64,000 nt of DNA from Calocera cornea HHB12733 (Eukaryota; Basidiomycota; Dacrymycetes; Dacrymycetales; Dacrymycetaceae): contig KV423925.1 of the NCBI GenBank assembly GCA_001632435.1, forward strand, positions 264,392-328,391, written 5' to 3'. Shown piece after piece: positions 24,201 through 35,676 of this stretch. Position numbers and translations under genes: made by a program. Positions within the stretch are counted from its first letter, which is position 1, and each line of letters opens with the position of its first letter. Below the pieces are notes generated by a model. The model was not told the origin of the DNA. It did no database searches and saw only the letters and a list, made by a program, of their open reading frames with translations.

Positions 24201-25045
24201 TCTCTCCGTGTCGGCCCCGTCCGCAGCTCAAATCATCTTCACTTCGTCCATCGGTACCTTGCAGGGCTGGCGTGAGCCTCGCGCTGTGCCTGAGAACCCT
24301 ATCGATGACCCGACTGTCGCACTTGGAAATGGGTACGGCGAAAGCAAATGGGTTGCGGAACGAGTCATGGTTGCTGCTGCGGAGCAGCGTGGAATACATG
24401 CAACTATCTGGCGTGTCGGCCAGCTGGCTGGATCTACACAGAATGGAGCATGGAACACAACCGATTGGGTACCCATCATTGCCAAAGGGGGCAAGGTTAT
24501 GAACGCACTTCCGAGCTTCCCGGGTGGAAATGTTAGCTGGCTTCCCACCGATAGCGCGGCGAAGGCTGTGAGTTACGTGCGTTGTTACACTTTGCGAAGC
24601 TAACGGTGCTTGATAGATCGTCGACGGGCTGCACAATATTGACGCGGATTCCGAGATAACCCATCGCTATCTGCATCTCGTACATCCGCACCCGACAAAA
24701 TGGGACTACATTATCACGTATATGTCCAAAATCCTCAAGGTCCCCGTCGTGCCCTTCTCAGAATGGTTCGGCATGCTGGAGGGTGCTGCAACCAAGGGAG
24801 GCTTGCAGGAGGCCGAGCGCAACCCTGCTATCAAGCTATTGGATTTCTTCGGCCGGGGTAACAAAGCACTGGAAGAAAACATGAAGCAAGGCAAATACAA
24901 GCCCAAGGAGGCGATGGGTATGCCTGACTTACAGACGGGCAATGCGGTCACTGTTAGCGAGACACTGAGGGGGCTGAAGGTGCTGGGTGAAGAAGATGTT
25001 CAGCTGTGGCTGGGGTACTGGGAACAGCACGGCATGTTCGCGTGA
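21285..25045 (+). CDS. adenylate-forming reductase 2 (A-T-R), complete
   Basis: Nine exons join in frame into 1121 residues. Introns are 21481-21530, 21686-21737, 22425-22473, 22621-22671, 22747-22797, 22970-23016, 24042-24087 and 24568-24616, all GT-AG. The adenylation domain has HSSGSTSFPKP (near residue 228), YGSTEVG (near 370) and GRADDQIMMSNGEKTNP (near 460). The carrier domain has EQGCDSLQA, with Ser near 638 as the phosphopantetheine site. The reductase domain has GTTGTLGTYLL (near 741) and YGESKWVAER (near 902). This is the clearest of the three paralogues and the reference for their introns. Expected activity is reduction of an acid to an aldehyde; substrate unknown. It stands alone between a POP3-like gene and the accessory island. 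Confidence 0.92.
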
Positions 25046-26118
25046 TGACAACGATTGTAGCGTCGGCAGGTCTTTCGTGCACAGCTCTGCGTCTGAGTGA
25101 CTGTTATTGCATTTACGTAGAGTACATATACGTGGCATTGTGATCCACCGGCGCTGCGAACCACCGGCATTGCGAACTGCCGACAACCGTGAATTTCAAC
25201 GACACGTTGGTGCGCAGTGTGGCTTACACCGCGCTCACCGAGGCCGATAAAAGTTGCAGATGCCTCGATGCAGGAACGTATCCCGATCAAAGGGTTGATT
25301 CAGCCTATTAAGCATGAGGATACGCACCATTGTTAGACCGCGAACCTGAAGACGAAAGGACCAAACAAGTCTACACAACGGAGAATCGTATCCTGTTATC
25401 ACTACTCCTGACGATGTCTACGGTGCCGGTAATCGATGCCAGGCGGACGCGGAACCTGTTGCCTTCGCGACGCCCTGATTATGGAATGACATACTGGACA
25501 AAAATGCCGACGGAGACTAAATCACATCCCGCTTCCCACCAGATCCCGGGGGGCCCGCTACATCCCACTCGTTCTGGCACGTTATAGGTAGATCTTGCTC
25601 ACTCCCGCTTGATCCTGCTTAATACGAGGCAATCCTGCTCAATTCGGCTTGTTCCCAGTCAGTCCCTCTCTCTTACCGCCTGTTCCCGGTTGTTCCTTGT
25701 AGTTCCTGCTTCTACCCTGTAATCGTGGCCCGCGTTTACCCTCTCTTTCATGGTTCTCCCCGCAGGCTCCCGCTTGCCCTCTGTATCCCGCTATCCCGCA
25801 CACCGTCCTGAACCCTGACTTTCCCGCAACTCCTGCCATCCGGTCTGGCGGCACATCGTTCCGTTGAGCGGAGCTTCAATTCTTGGGCGCCGGTGATGAA
25901 GCAAATTATGCCTTTCTGGGAAAATGGGGGCCCACTTTCGGCCCCCGTCTTACTCAGCCGAGTCAAATTCCAGTCAAATTCCAGTCAGAACTCCAGCGGC
26001 ATGTAGCAATGACAACCCCCTCTCCGATTATCCCGAGCAGACCGATTGATTTCTCACGGTCACAGCGGTCTCAATCTTCCCCCGTCCCTCACTTGTCTGC
26101 ACAACAAACGACCACGTT
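25046..26118. other. intergenic upstream of the integrase-like gene
   Basis: About 1.07 kb without a supported gene; the right half carries the degenerate TCCYGCT array listed separately. No clear terminal inverted repeat was found. Confidence 0.45.
25520..25830 (+). repeat. degenerate 10-14 bp array with CCCGCTT / TCCTGCTT / TTCCCGG words
   Basis: The stretch is made of imperfect repeats of a (T/A)CCYGCT core with variable spacers, for example CACTCCCGCTTGATCCTGCT near 25600. Related words recur upstream of other island genes (37287-37345, 42795-42867, 49540-49660 in reverse). Confidence 0.6.
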
Positions 26119-27855
26119 ATGGATCCTGTACCTTCGCCACCTGAGGAGCAGGTTGCCCAGCTATCTAATGCCTACGACCGGTTATGTGAACGCATTGCCG
26201 TTTCTGTACGGCTGGATGCTGGACGATCCGATAGACTCTCCATATCTCGCCGTGAGGTGCTGAACTTTTGGGAATCCACACGACGTGTTAGTTTTCGCCA
26301 TACCTGCTGATGTCTGATAGCTGACTGGTTCCCCTAGCTCTATCCTATACTCACATCTGAAGAGATCTCGGCGCTCGAAGAAGACTTTGCTCTCATGCTC
26401 AAGAAGCTAGACTTGGCCTGCTCACAGGAATTAGACCCAGTCAATCGAGCTTATCCACTACCGGTTGTTCAGCAGCAGACTGGTCGACGTGGGAGGCCAC
26501 CTCTAATGATTTCGGAAAGGTTTCTGGCAGCTGTTTGCGTTGGTCGGACCAAGACAAGGGTCGCTCGGAGACTCCAAGTGTCTCCCCGGACGCTCCAGCG
26601 GGCTTTGAAGCGCTACGGCCTGCTTTCGGCAGGTCCAGCTCAGTCCAACATAATTCGGAATGCTCGGGGTGTTATTGTCGCTCATGGGCCGCCCACTTCT
26701 CAACCAATGTCGCAGTCCACCGACCTCTCAGATATACAGCTCGATCGCATCGTTCGCCGTTGGCGATGCAGTCATCCGAACAATGGTCCCGGCATGCTCC
26801 AAGGTTATACCGTTGCTCTCGGACACCATGTCACCCTCGCTCGTCTACGGGCGTCGCTCATGCGTATCGATTTGGTACCTCGTCGATTTGAGCGTCGTAT
26901 CATTCAGCGTCGTCCATATCACTCCCCAGGTCCAAATGCACTCTGGCATCATGACGGCCATCATCGTACGTATTCCTGTTTTTGCCTTTCCTTGACGTGA
27001 CAGCTTATCTCATGCTATAGGCTTAGTCAAATGGAAATTCTTCACGCATGCGTTCGTTGATGGGTTCTCTCGCTGTGTGGTCTCTATCCGGGTCAGTGAC
27101 AATAACCGCGCCAACACTGTTCTCGACGTTTTTCAGTCCGGTCGAAAAGGATTTGGTACACCCTCTCGCATTAGGGGTGATCATGGTGGGGAGAACATTC
27201 GGGTCGCTGATTGGATGCGTGACAACAAACGGGGATACATTTGGGGGCGGTGCGTCTCCGTTTGACGATATCTGTGGCCCCATAGTACTAGTCTCACTCT
27301 TATTTGAACAGTTCCGTTCACAATACTCGGGTCGAGCGCTTGTGGGTGGACTATAACACAGACGTTAGTCATCAATGGTCTCAATTATTCGAAGATATGG
27401 AAGCTTTCGACGGCCTGGACCCGCTTAACCAAGCTCACCTCTGGTTGCTTCACTTTTTGTTTCTCGACATGATCAATGACAATGCGGTCTCTTTCCAGAA
27501 CATGTGGAATCACCATTCGATGAGCTTTCGTGCTGCGGGTCAGCCACGCGATCGACCTGTTGATATGTTCCTTTGGGGATGTGTCAACCATGGTGCCAGA
27601 GGGTTCGATCTTCTTCCCGAACAAACAGCCCACCTGCCCGCTCGCGCTGTCCACCAAAACGGTCACGACAATCGACCTCGTCATTTAAATCACGTGGATT
27701 GTCTTCCTCCGACCTGTCCCTACTCAATTCCCCAAGTACAAGCGCTACAACAAGCAATTATCGGTCACTACGATGGCCCCGATATCTATAGTCGCCGAGC
27801 CAGGTGGCGACTGGCGCTCTCATTCTGTGACAGTCTACAACACATGCAGACATAG
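26119..27855 (+). CDS. DDE integrase core-domain protein (rve-like)
   Basis: Four exons (26119-26286, 26338-26965, 27021-27249, 27312-27855) give 522 residues. A helix-turn-helix-like part (RRLQVSPRTLQRALKRYGL) precedes an RNase H-fold integrase core. The catalytic acids are visible as WHHDGHH (Asp), RGDHGGEN (Asp) and NTRVERLW (Glu), followed by the usual C-terminal run LWLLHFLFLDMIND. This matches a DDE integrase-like family that I know as numerous single genes in Agaricomycetes, whose mobility is unclear. The frame is intact and all three acids are kept. No flanking terminal repeats or second transposon gene were seen. Confidence 0.8.
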
Positions 27856-28202
27856 TAGTATACTATACCGTCCACCTTATTCGGCAGATGGTACTTTGAC
27901 CTCCCACGGAATGGTTGGACTTCTGACCAGGAGTTAGGGGCGTTTCTTGGAAGTTTCGTTCACTCTGTGCAGTTATTGTCTAATTTGAGTACCTATTATT
28001 GTTCCTGCCATAATCATATTTTGCTTTACGGCTCAGCTTAGGCTCACATGGCTGCCGTTTTAGATACTTGGTCCACTTCAACACTTTCACATATACACGG
28101 CTGCCATGTGACACTCCTACGGATGCCACTGGATCATGATGTCTATAGTACAATACACTAAGAGGCAGCTTGCAGCCCCTCCCCCCCCCTCCAAGCGACA
28201 CT
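27856..28202. other. short intergenic stretch, nothing recognised
   Basis: 347 bp between the integrase-like gene and the convergent coiled-coil gene; contains a C-rich run near 28178-28192. Confidence 0.5.
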
Positions 28203-28860
28203 TCACTTCAGAGCCGTTTGACTGAAGTACTTCAACTTTAGCTCCATCAGCTCGGCCTTGTCTTGCGCGTCTTTCCTCAGTGCACGCTGTTCATTCAGTG
28301 CATCCACCAGTGCCTCCTGCCGACCACTCAATGTAAGGTTTGCTCTTTCAGTCTCGTGTATGATCTTCTCGAGGGCAGTGTTTTTGTAGCTCAGCTCATC
28401 GAACAGCTTACGGAGCCGCAAGGGGTTGTTGTGGAACAAATAGTCGAAGTTCTGCGAGGTTTCCTGCGGTTTGGTACTCTGCGACCCAGTTTCAGGAACT
28501 TTCGCATCTGCAATGATAGCTTTGTTGAACTGCGCTGTATTCGATACGCGAGAGCCCGCCATGGGCAGTTCATGGTTGTACGACGGCGACATAGAAGTGG
28601 TATTGGGCAGAGTAGGAGCGGGATAGACAGAGCGATCGTGTGTGCGACTGGTATTGAGGTTAGGGCGGGATATCAGAATGAATTTCGTGTCGTTGGGCTT
28701 GTTAACTGCGTCGTTATCCATGTTCTACAAGGGGGTTAGCAGCATACCATCATCGCAAAGATTCTACGATGCGCACCGTAACAGAGACGTCCCCTTCCAT
28801 GGCATCATCACCGGCTTCAAGCCGCCGGCGTTTCCTCAAAGGACCTTCCTCAGTGTTCAT
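28203..28860 (-). CDS. small nuclear-type protein with C-terminal coiled coil
   Basis: Two exons (28860-28777, 28724-28203) give 201 residues. The N-terminus carries a basic cluster RKRRRLE that could act as nuclear localisation signal. The middle is polar and Ser/Thr/Pro-rich. Residues from about 110 on are strongly helical with heptad spacing (LRLRKLFDELSYKNTALEKI, then ALVDALNEQRALRKDAQDKA), i.e. a coiled coil likely to dimerise. The frame stays open upstream of the chosen ATG to an acceptor-like CAG near 28889, so another 5' exon is possible. No family recognised; it lacks a clear DNA-binding basic region adjoining the zipper. Confidence 0.55.
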
Positions 28861-30057
28861 TAAAGCAGCGTACAGTTTCTTCAAGTCCTGAGTCGATGTA
28901 AGCTTCGTCCAAACGCTTCAACCTGAGTCGCGCCTTGTTCAGGAGGGGCATGACTCAAAACCCTGCATATATGCGCTCAAAGTTCAGCTAAAGGCATAGT
29001 CACAAGTGTAGAGCGCTTACTGTTACAGTCTATAGTGTGTACCAGCTGTTTTCAGAGCGTCAAGACCAACAATTGTGTAAGAGCAAGCTTGTTGTGTGTG
29101 GTTCAGGTGGCAGAACGGGAAAGAGATTGAGTGCGACGCGACTTACATTGAGTCACGTTGTTCAATCCTCAAGGTCACGCGATCCGCGCGGAATCAAATC
29201 TGTGACGCATCGCTACGCGAGTTCTACCAATCTCAGGCTAGTCTTTCTGCTGTTTGTGGGACCTACTGGTTGTTCTGGCGAGCCAACGCCTTATACGCCG
29301 TTGAATACGTTGGATACTCGTCTATCTGCCTCGCACTCTGCCCCAATGAAGCTTAGCTCAGCTCGCTTCACTCCAACGAACGCTAGGCATCTACAAGCTG
29401 GTACGCTCTCATGTTGAGATTCTATGACTCTCTTCCAACACCTACTGCCAGCTCTCGCGTACTTTCACCGACTTGCGTTCTCAACTGAAGCAACAACGCC
29501 GTCCTAGAGGTTGACGATTTGGCCGAGAGATGTTTGATGGAACAAAGCTCAGACTACGGTCTATTTCTGGCTCCTTCACAGCATCTGTCGTGTGGAATGG
29601 CTCTTCTCCGCGCACAGAACAAGCCACGCGCCAGGCATCTCTTATGGCGGCTTCGCCCCAATATCGAGTACGGTGGATATTCATCGAGTGCTGGCCCCTA
29701 CACGGTACTAAGCCATCATCTTAGGGAGACGGTGCAATCTGCTTCCCAAGAATCGACGCTTCGAGACTGTTCGTGGGTCGACCGGTGTGTTTAGTTTGCT
29801 ATGGGTGGTACAGGAGCGAGTTTCGTTCTCTATGGGTCAGGTAGCTCAGTGCATACACATTCTTCTTAGACTAGCTAGCTGGGCATTTCCCTCTGAATGT
29901 TGTAACTCCTTTGAGAAAATGCATCGTTGTACAGCGAAATGAGAGCAGCTTTCAGTGTTATTGGTCACATGCCCAACTTTGATTCCGTCCCTTATCGCGT
30001 CGCGCTCCAGTAGGCTGCCTCGGCACTTTCTTCCTTCTCATCTCTGTCGCTACAAAC
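28861..30057. other. 1.2 kb without a confident gene
   Basis: Frames such as 29037-29417 (+) and 29481-29684 (-) start with non-ATG codons, and I could not extend them by splicing. They may be remnants of a gene or 5' exons of the coiled-coil gene. Nothing else is recognised. Confidence 0.4.
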
Positions 30058-31424
30058 ATGGAGCCAAGTAATATTGGTGAGTCTCATTAACACTAAAGAC
30101 TGCGGTTGTATACTGAAACCTGCACAGGCACCAAACGTCGATTCAGTTTCCTTCCCTCCCCACTGCCATCTCAAGGTATGCCGAGCTGATTGCCTCTGCG
30201 GGATCGTCGATGTCCCATTCCTCATGTCTGACAGACGTTGCATCCTCTGCGAAGCGCACGCGGACCGCCTCGATTCCACATGTGCCGTCTCCAGTCAATG
30301 ATGCTACGGAGGTATCCCTCGATCTTCACGAGGCTCAGAGCCATTCTTCGGACGATTTGCTCATCATTCCTCGGCGCGATACCATCCATCTGGAGGGGTA
30401 TGTCCCCACGATGTCGTTCGCGGTGTCACCCGTATCTCGCACTCTGCAGTATTACCGTCTCCAAGTTCGTGTGTACGTGGCCATGCGCAATGGATGTGTC
30501 ACTAGCGACGAACTGTCTTTCGTAATCCCCGAACTGGTGTCAGAGGCGAACGATGAGCTTGCGGACGCACGGCTGCCGTCCTTCCACCTTCCTTTGCCTA
30601 CGGATATCTTCGAAGACGTATGGACCCCTTTGACTCTCTATGGCCTTCTACTGACTATTGCGCTCAGCTGGCTCAAACTGTCGGCCATTTCAGGAATCAA
30701 GTTCTGGAGATCGCCCGACTTGCTGTGCTGGAGACGTATCAATTTAACGATGTCACCCTCTGGGCGAATCGTACCGAAATCCGCAAGTATCTCAGCCTAC
30801 TCCTCACACCAGGAAAAGGACTGTATACCTTCAAGCATTTTGACAACCGCTTTGTATGTACAGTCCTTTTGTCGTTCTGCCCCGCTCATCGCTGTTCAGC
30901 CTGAAAGATCTAGCGCGCATTCCGGCATTTTCGAGAACCCGGCGTGGGTTGCATTGACGTCCATGCTGTATTATGACCGTACTTCCTCTGTCGGCGATGC
31001 GTGTACACGGCCGGATCTTTTCCTGGGTTACACGATGGAATTTGTCGCATTCAACTTTGCTGCGGTATGTAGGGACGGATTATTACTCTCTAATCACTTA
31101 TCTGACTCTCTGCTTCAGTTGCACCACGCTCTGCAGGAATGGCTTCATGGGTTCTTCAGCCCTACGCCACTTGATGAGGCCGCCTTCCGCGTCGAATATC
31201 TTTGGCTGCTGCGCAGCCTAATTCATTGGAGCGATTTGACGCAATTGAACGGCTCTGAGCGTATATCTCAACTCCTAGCTCGTCTGCGGAATGATGTTAT
31301 GTACGTCTTCAATGCGGTCAGTTACCCTGCCAGAGGCTGATATTGCATTAGGGACAAGGTTACACTGACTTCTGCGACCGATCCCACTGTTATTCAGTGC
31401 ACATGGGTGGATCGCTACGTGTGA
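30058..31424 (+). CDS. DUF6532-like protein, copy C (351 residues)
   Basis: Seven exons join in frame: 30058-30076, 30128-30175, 30235-30617, 30668-30853, 30900-31064, 31119-31300, 31352-31424. The first 150 residues are basic and Ser-rich. The conserved part contains FRNQVLEIARLAV, TEIRKYLSLLL, GIFENPAW, MEFVAFNFAALHHALQEWL and a C-terminal TWVDRY. This order, exon sizes (the 186-nt exon is identical in length in copy E) and splice phases match copies D and E. The family resembles DUF6532, an Agaricomycete domain of unknown function. The gene is convergent with copy D. Confidence 0.65.
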
Positions 31425-31609
31425 CCGCCGAGAGTTATAGTCAGAGCCTCTTTCGAAATGTAGAGCAGCTCGGTTTCGTCTGTTGTATCGCGTCAAAATA
31501 CTATCACGCTCTTTCCCACGTTCCAGACAGGACATTCAGAGAAACGCTGTGGTCATTCAAGCTCCGTCCACCTCCCGTTCATTGAAAGAACGGTCTACGA
31601 ACAAGTTCA

Positions 31610-31680
31610 GGCGAGGCCGGAATGCTACCGAATCCTACCGACTGCTACAGATCGCTACAGATCGCTACCGGCTGCTATGA
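31610..31680 (+). repeat. degenerate 10-11 bp tandem repeat (GCTAC-GATC type)
   Basis: Consecutive imperfect units of the form CTAC(C/A)GA(C/A)TGCTAC, including a direct duplicate of CTACAGATCG, lie 3' of DUF6532-like copy C. Confidence 0.65.
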
Positions 31681-31736
31681 CTCAATATCCGCTTGTGTCA
31701 ATTCCTCCATCCTGTGACCGCGAACTGCTGGTTGTC

Positions 31737-33637
31737 TCAGCGCGCGTATGCAGAAACCCAACTGACAGCCTTCAGCTTGTCGTCCTGCGAAGCAGAAACA
31801 GGTTGGCGATTACTGGCATCAACTCAGTTGCGGCTTTGTTCCATAGCGGACCTGAAGGTTACTCACGAAACGGAAGCCTCCAGTCTTGCAACGATATCGC
31901 GCCACTTATCGTCGCCTTGTGCCTTGCTGAGCTGATCGAATCGCTGGATGCTGTTCATGATCCAAATCCATTCGCCTCGATAGGATTCACTCGAGAAGGC
32001 GATTGACTGGGGCTTGCCGCTCGACCACTCCTCTAGAACGTTTTCCAGCTTTGAAGCTCATATCAGTACAATCCGGGCCCTCTGACGGTCTACGCACCAC
32101 TACCAGGTTCAGTGCTATGAATTCGGTGGAGTACGGCGTGAAAGCAGTTGGGTGCGTCCTCGCATCCGCTTCTTGTGACTTGGCACGATAGAAATGCTCG
32201 CTAATCAACTGCCCTAGAGCAGGGTTCTCGAATATGCCAGTGCTGGCATTGGGCTGTTATGCATCGTAAGCCCAGGTATACAGGAGGCACATACTGTACG
32301 TACATTTGCCAGATTGAAATCCTTCATCGTGAACCGTCCCTCGTGGTGCTTGAGCAGCCTCTTCAGGTATTTCCTGACACTATCGGGCTCCTTCCACTTT
32401 TTGGCGGTGGCAAAAGCGTACACATCGTCTACAACCGCGCGTGCAGTTGTCTTGAGTGTGTTGCGAAACCGCGAGGGCTCGTTCTTCAACTATGGGGTAT
32501 TATTAGCGTATGTCAAGGCCACAACAGATCGTACAGACCATGGTCAGCAGATGTGGTGTAGCCGCGATCAGTGGCAGATTTTGATCGGCGCCTTCATCGT
32601 TTGCGGACTGCATTGAGCGCGTGATGAGTCCATTGAGTACTTCCGCGGTCTTGGGAAATGCGTTCGTCGTCGCTATCAGGATCCGAAGATGGGTTTTCGT
32701 AAGTTGGATGGTTTTACGAGCGTCGCCAGGATAAGCAGAAAGGTTGGTAGGCGTGAGATCTTTGATTCGTTGTTTCTGGTCTGCAGTTAGGCCCTCCGGG
32801 AGAAGTTCTCCGTCGTCTTCCGCGTCCTCGTTCGATTCCACATTGTCATCGTCGTCCTCGCCGGAGTTCGATTCCATATACTCGTCATCGTCGTAGCTCT
32901 TGTGCTTTCCAGTGCGGTTCGAAGTCTTGTGGGAGCTGTGACGCCCTTTGAATTCATCTATGGGAGGAAAGAGCGTCAGCACGGTCAATGCCATGTGCTT
33001 TTGCCGGCTATACGAGGATATGCGGTGCTATCACCAAGTTTGACGGCCTATAGCCAAGAACGGGCCAGTACGGAAGGAACACTTACCCTTGACGTGGGTG
33101 GCACGACGCTTGCGGCCGCGCCTGTCTTCTTCGCTCTTGTCGTCGTCGTCGCTGTCGTCGTCGCTGTCGCTCCCGTCCACGCTGATAGCTGGTGGGAAGG
33201 GATTCAGCCTGTTTCGTTAGCTGGCGTTACATGGCTGCGTACGTTCATCGTTTCGGAGTCTACTGATACCTCCAGCGTCCTCAGTAAGGCCTATCGCAGC
33301 TAGCTGCTGCTTGCGATATCGCAAACGCCTCCCTTCCACGGTAGCCCTAGTCTTCTTTGGTACAGGGTCTTCACCTCCTCCTGTCACGCCTGAAGTAGTA
33401 CTCGGACGGTTCTCTGGCGTCGTCGCCCTATTTTCTCCACTATTATCCTGGTCGGAAGGGTTCTAGCAGTAGTTAGATCGGTTTAAGCAGCACTCTGAGC
33501 AGGTGTGGCCCGATTTGACTCACTTTGGATCCCTCCTGCTGCTCTGAACGGTCTCTGTCTTCGTCATCCTCCGAGTCGTGAGATCCATTGCGTGCGCGTG
33601 CCGCTGCCGCACGAGACGTGCCAGTAGCTGGAGCCAT
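31737..33637 (-). CDS. DUF6532-like protein, copy D
   Basis: The ATG at 33637 opens an N-terminal part of about 190 residues that is first Ala/Arg-rich, then strongly acidic (Ser/Asp/Glu runs around 33130-33170 and 32820-32900) with basic patches RGRKRRA. The conserved domain follows: FRNTLKTTARAVVDDVYAFA, VRKYLKRLLKHHEG, GIFENPALG-like segment, TEFIALNLVVLENVLEEW, and WIWIMNSIQRFDQL. In copies C and E the last exon encodes a Trp-Val-x-x-Tyr end; here the equivalent (AVSWVSAYAR, stop at 31737) needs a splice whose phase does not fit cleanly, so the protein may instead stop at 31863. It is minus strand, between copies C and E. Confidence 0.6.
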
Positions 33638-33936
33638 ATGTAGAGAAAGTGTGTGCTGAGATGGATCGCGTCTGTACGCCTGTCTTAAAGGGATGGTTGC
33701 CAGTTGCCAGCGGAGACGATCAAGTTGAGAGGTGCGCTTGCAAATGCGGGACTATTTTGTTATCACGGAGGCATTTGGCGCGCTTTTCCATCACGTGACG
33801 CGCCTGGCAGTCTGTGGTGTGATCGTTATACATTCCACAGCGATTCTACTACGATTCGGTACATAAGGACAGAAACAGAAACCTTTGAGCTACATATATC
33901 GCGTCGCCTCCACAAGGCGTTCTTCAGTCTCGTACT

Positions 33937-35367
33937 TCACTCCTTGGCATACTTTTCCACCCACGATACCTCACGTACAGAGAAGTCTTGCGAGTCCACC
34001 GGACCCACTCCGCTCCTAGCGATCAGTTTCAGTCACTATGGCACTGTATAACAACTTATGGGGACTTACAAGACCGCTTCGCGTAGTTTGCTGACGAGGC
34101 TGTTCCAAGTGTTCCCGTCTGGGTTGAGATCCTCGCACTCTTGACGCCATTGATTGATTACGGCAACGAGAAAGACCCATTGGCTACGAATCTTCCCAGT
34201 CTCGAAGTTGATGTGCTCAGCTTTGCCCGTCTTCCACTCATCAAGCGCGGCGTATATCTGTGCAGACCGTCATTAGCCTCCATTGTTGCCCGTATGATCA
34301 CCTCCAGCTCACTGCAGAATAATTGAAAGCAAAAAACTCGGTTGTATCGAGGTCGAACTGGTCGCTGTGGGTCGTGCCATCGGATGAGGACGCGTTCTGC
34401 CGAAAGTAGACATTGCGGACGAGATCAACGAAAATTGGGTTCTCTACGAAGCCCGAACTGGCTGTGGGCTAGTCGAAGACCGTCAGTTATATACGTAGGG
34501 TTAAATACGAGAGAACGCACGTTTCCTTCGTCAAACTCCTTGAATACGTACCATGTACGCTCGGCTTCAAGGATGGTGGTCACAAACGTCTTAATGTCCT
34601 TCTCGTTAGCCCATGTCTTCCTGTCTTCGAAACGGTAGTATTCATCCACGAGCTTGTGTGCCTCCGTTTTGACAAAGCCACGAAACTGCGAGACCGTCGC
34701 TCTCATCTTCCCAAAAGTCGTCAGCATCTTGCCGTGTTACGAAAGAAAACCATACCATGCGCACGACTCCCTCCGATGACTCTACCTCGGGCCACTTCTT
34801 CTTCACACACTCAGTGTTTCCCTTCGCAATGGCTTTCTCAATCATGGCGTCGAGCGCCTCTGTGTCCTTCGGCCAAGCGTTATGGGAAGCGACCATCATG
34901 CGCAGCTGTGCCTTGATCTCTCCGATAGACTTCTGGACGTCTTCGGGATAGGAGTCGAGGAGATGAGCCGCGCCAGTGAGAATCAGGCGCGGCTGCTCGT
35001 CATCGTCGTCCGACTCGGGAGATGTCAGCCGATCTTGGCCTATCAAGCGTGCTTTGGTCAGCTATGCGCTTCTTCTTGACAATATGAGCGAGTGTGCCCT
35101 CCTATGGATTACTCACGTTTACGCGCATGATGTTTAGCCTTGCTTCTCTCCCTCCGCTCATCTCTATGGCGCCTTTTGCGGGGATGATCTTCTATGAGTA
35201 GCTGTGAGCATACATATCTATGGTCGTCGTCGCTTGGTGCGAAACTTGCCTTCGTCAGTATCATCTCGCGACCTGCGGGCCGGTTTGGCTGCTGCTATCG
35301 AGCGTCCCCCACTGCTCCGGGAGTATGTGACACGATCTTTGGCTGTGGAACGATGCGATCTAGCCAT
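33937..35367 (-). CDS. DUF6532-like protein, copy E (361 residues)
   Basis: Seven exons: 35367-35250, 35191-35117, 35039-34756, 34706-34521, 34468-34313, 34257-34070, 34015-33937. The first intron uses a GC donor (GAAG then GCAAGT), which is needed because GT alternatives give stops. The N-terminus is basic (EDHPRKRRHRDERR and following). The domain has FRGFVKTEAHKLVDEYY, IKTFVTTILEAE, GFVENPIFVDLVRNVYF, TTEFFAFNYSAIYAALDEW and a C-terminal VSWVEKY. It is the copy closest to the DUF6532 pattern as I know it. Function unknown; the basic N-terminus suggests nuclear or nucleic-acid association (inference). Confidence 0.7.
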
Positions 35368-35676
35368 GATGTAGGTGAGAGAAGGGGAAATTAGGCGAAA
35401 GCTTGCGGTAGGACTGCAGAGATGATGATATACGTGCGAGACGTGTCGCACCGCGTCAGACGCGTCTCCTGAGGATGGCGGACGGAAGCATTTGTGCATA
35501 GCCTTTCAGGACAAGGCGCATGATGCCAGTGGGTCCGGATCGCAGTTCGCAGGCTCGCACAATACCGAGCATGCAAGCATAGCACTAAGTCTCATAGGTT
35601 TCATAAGTGGCATACAAAGCATATAGGGACATGGGTATGGATAGTAGTGTGCTAATGACAGATGTCTGTCGTCGCT

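Noticed and set aside
29037..29417. Plus-strand ORF of 126 codons
   Set aside because: It does not start with ATG, has a random-looking composition and no splice continuation.
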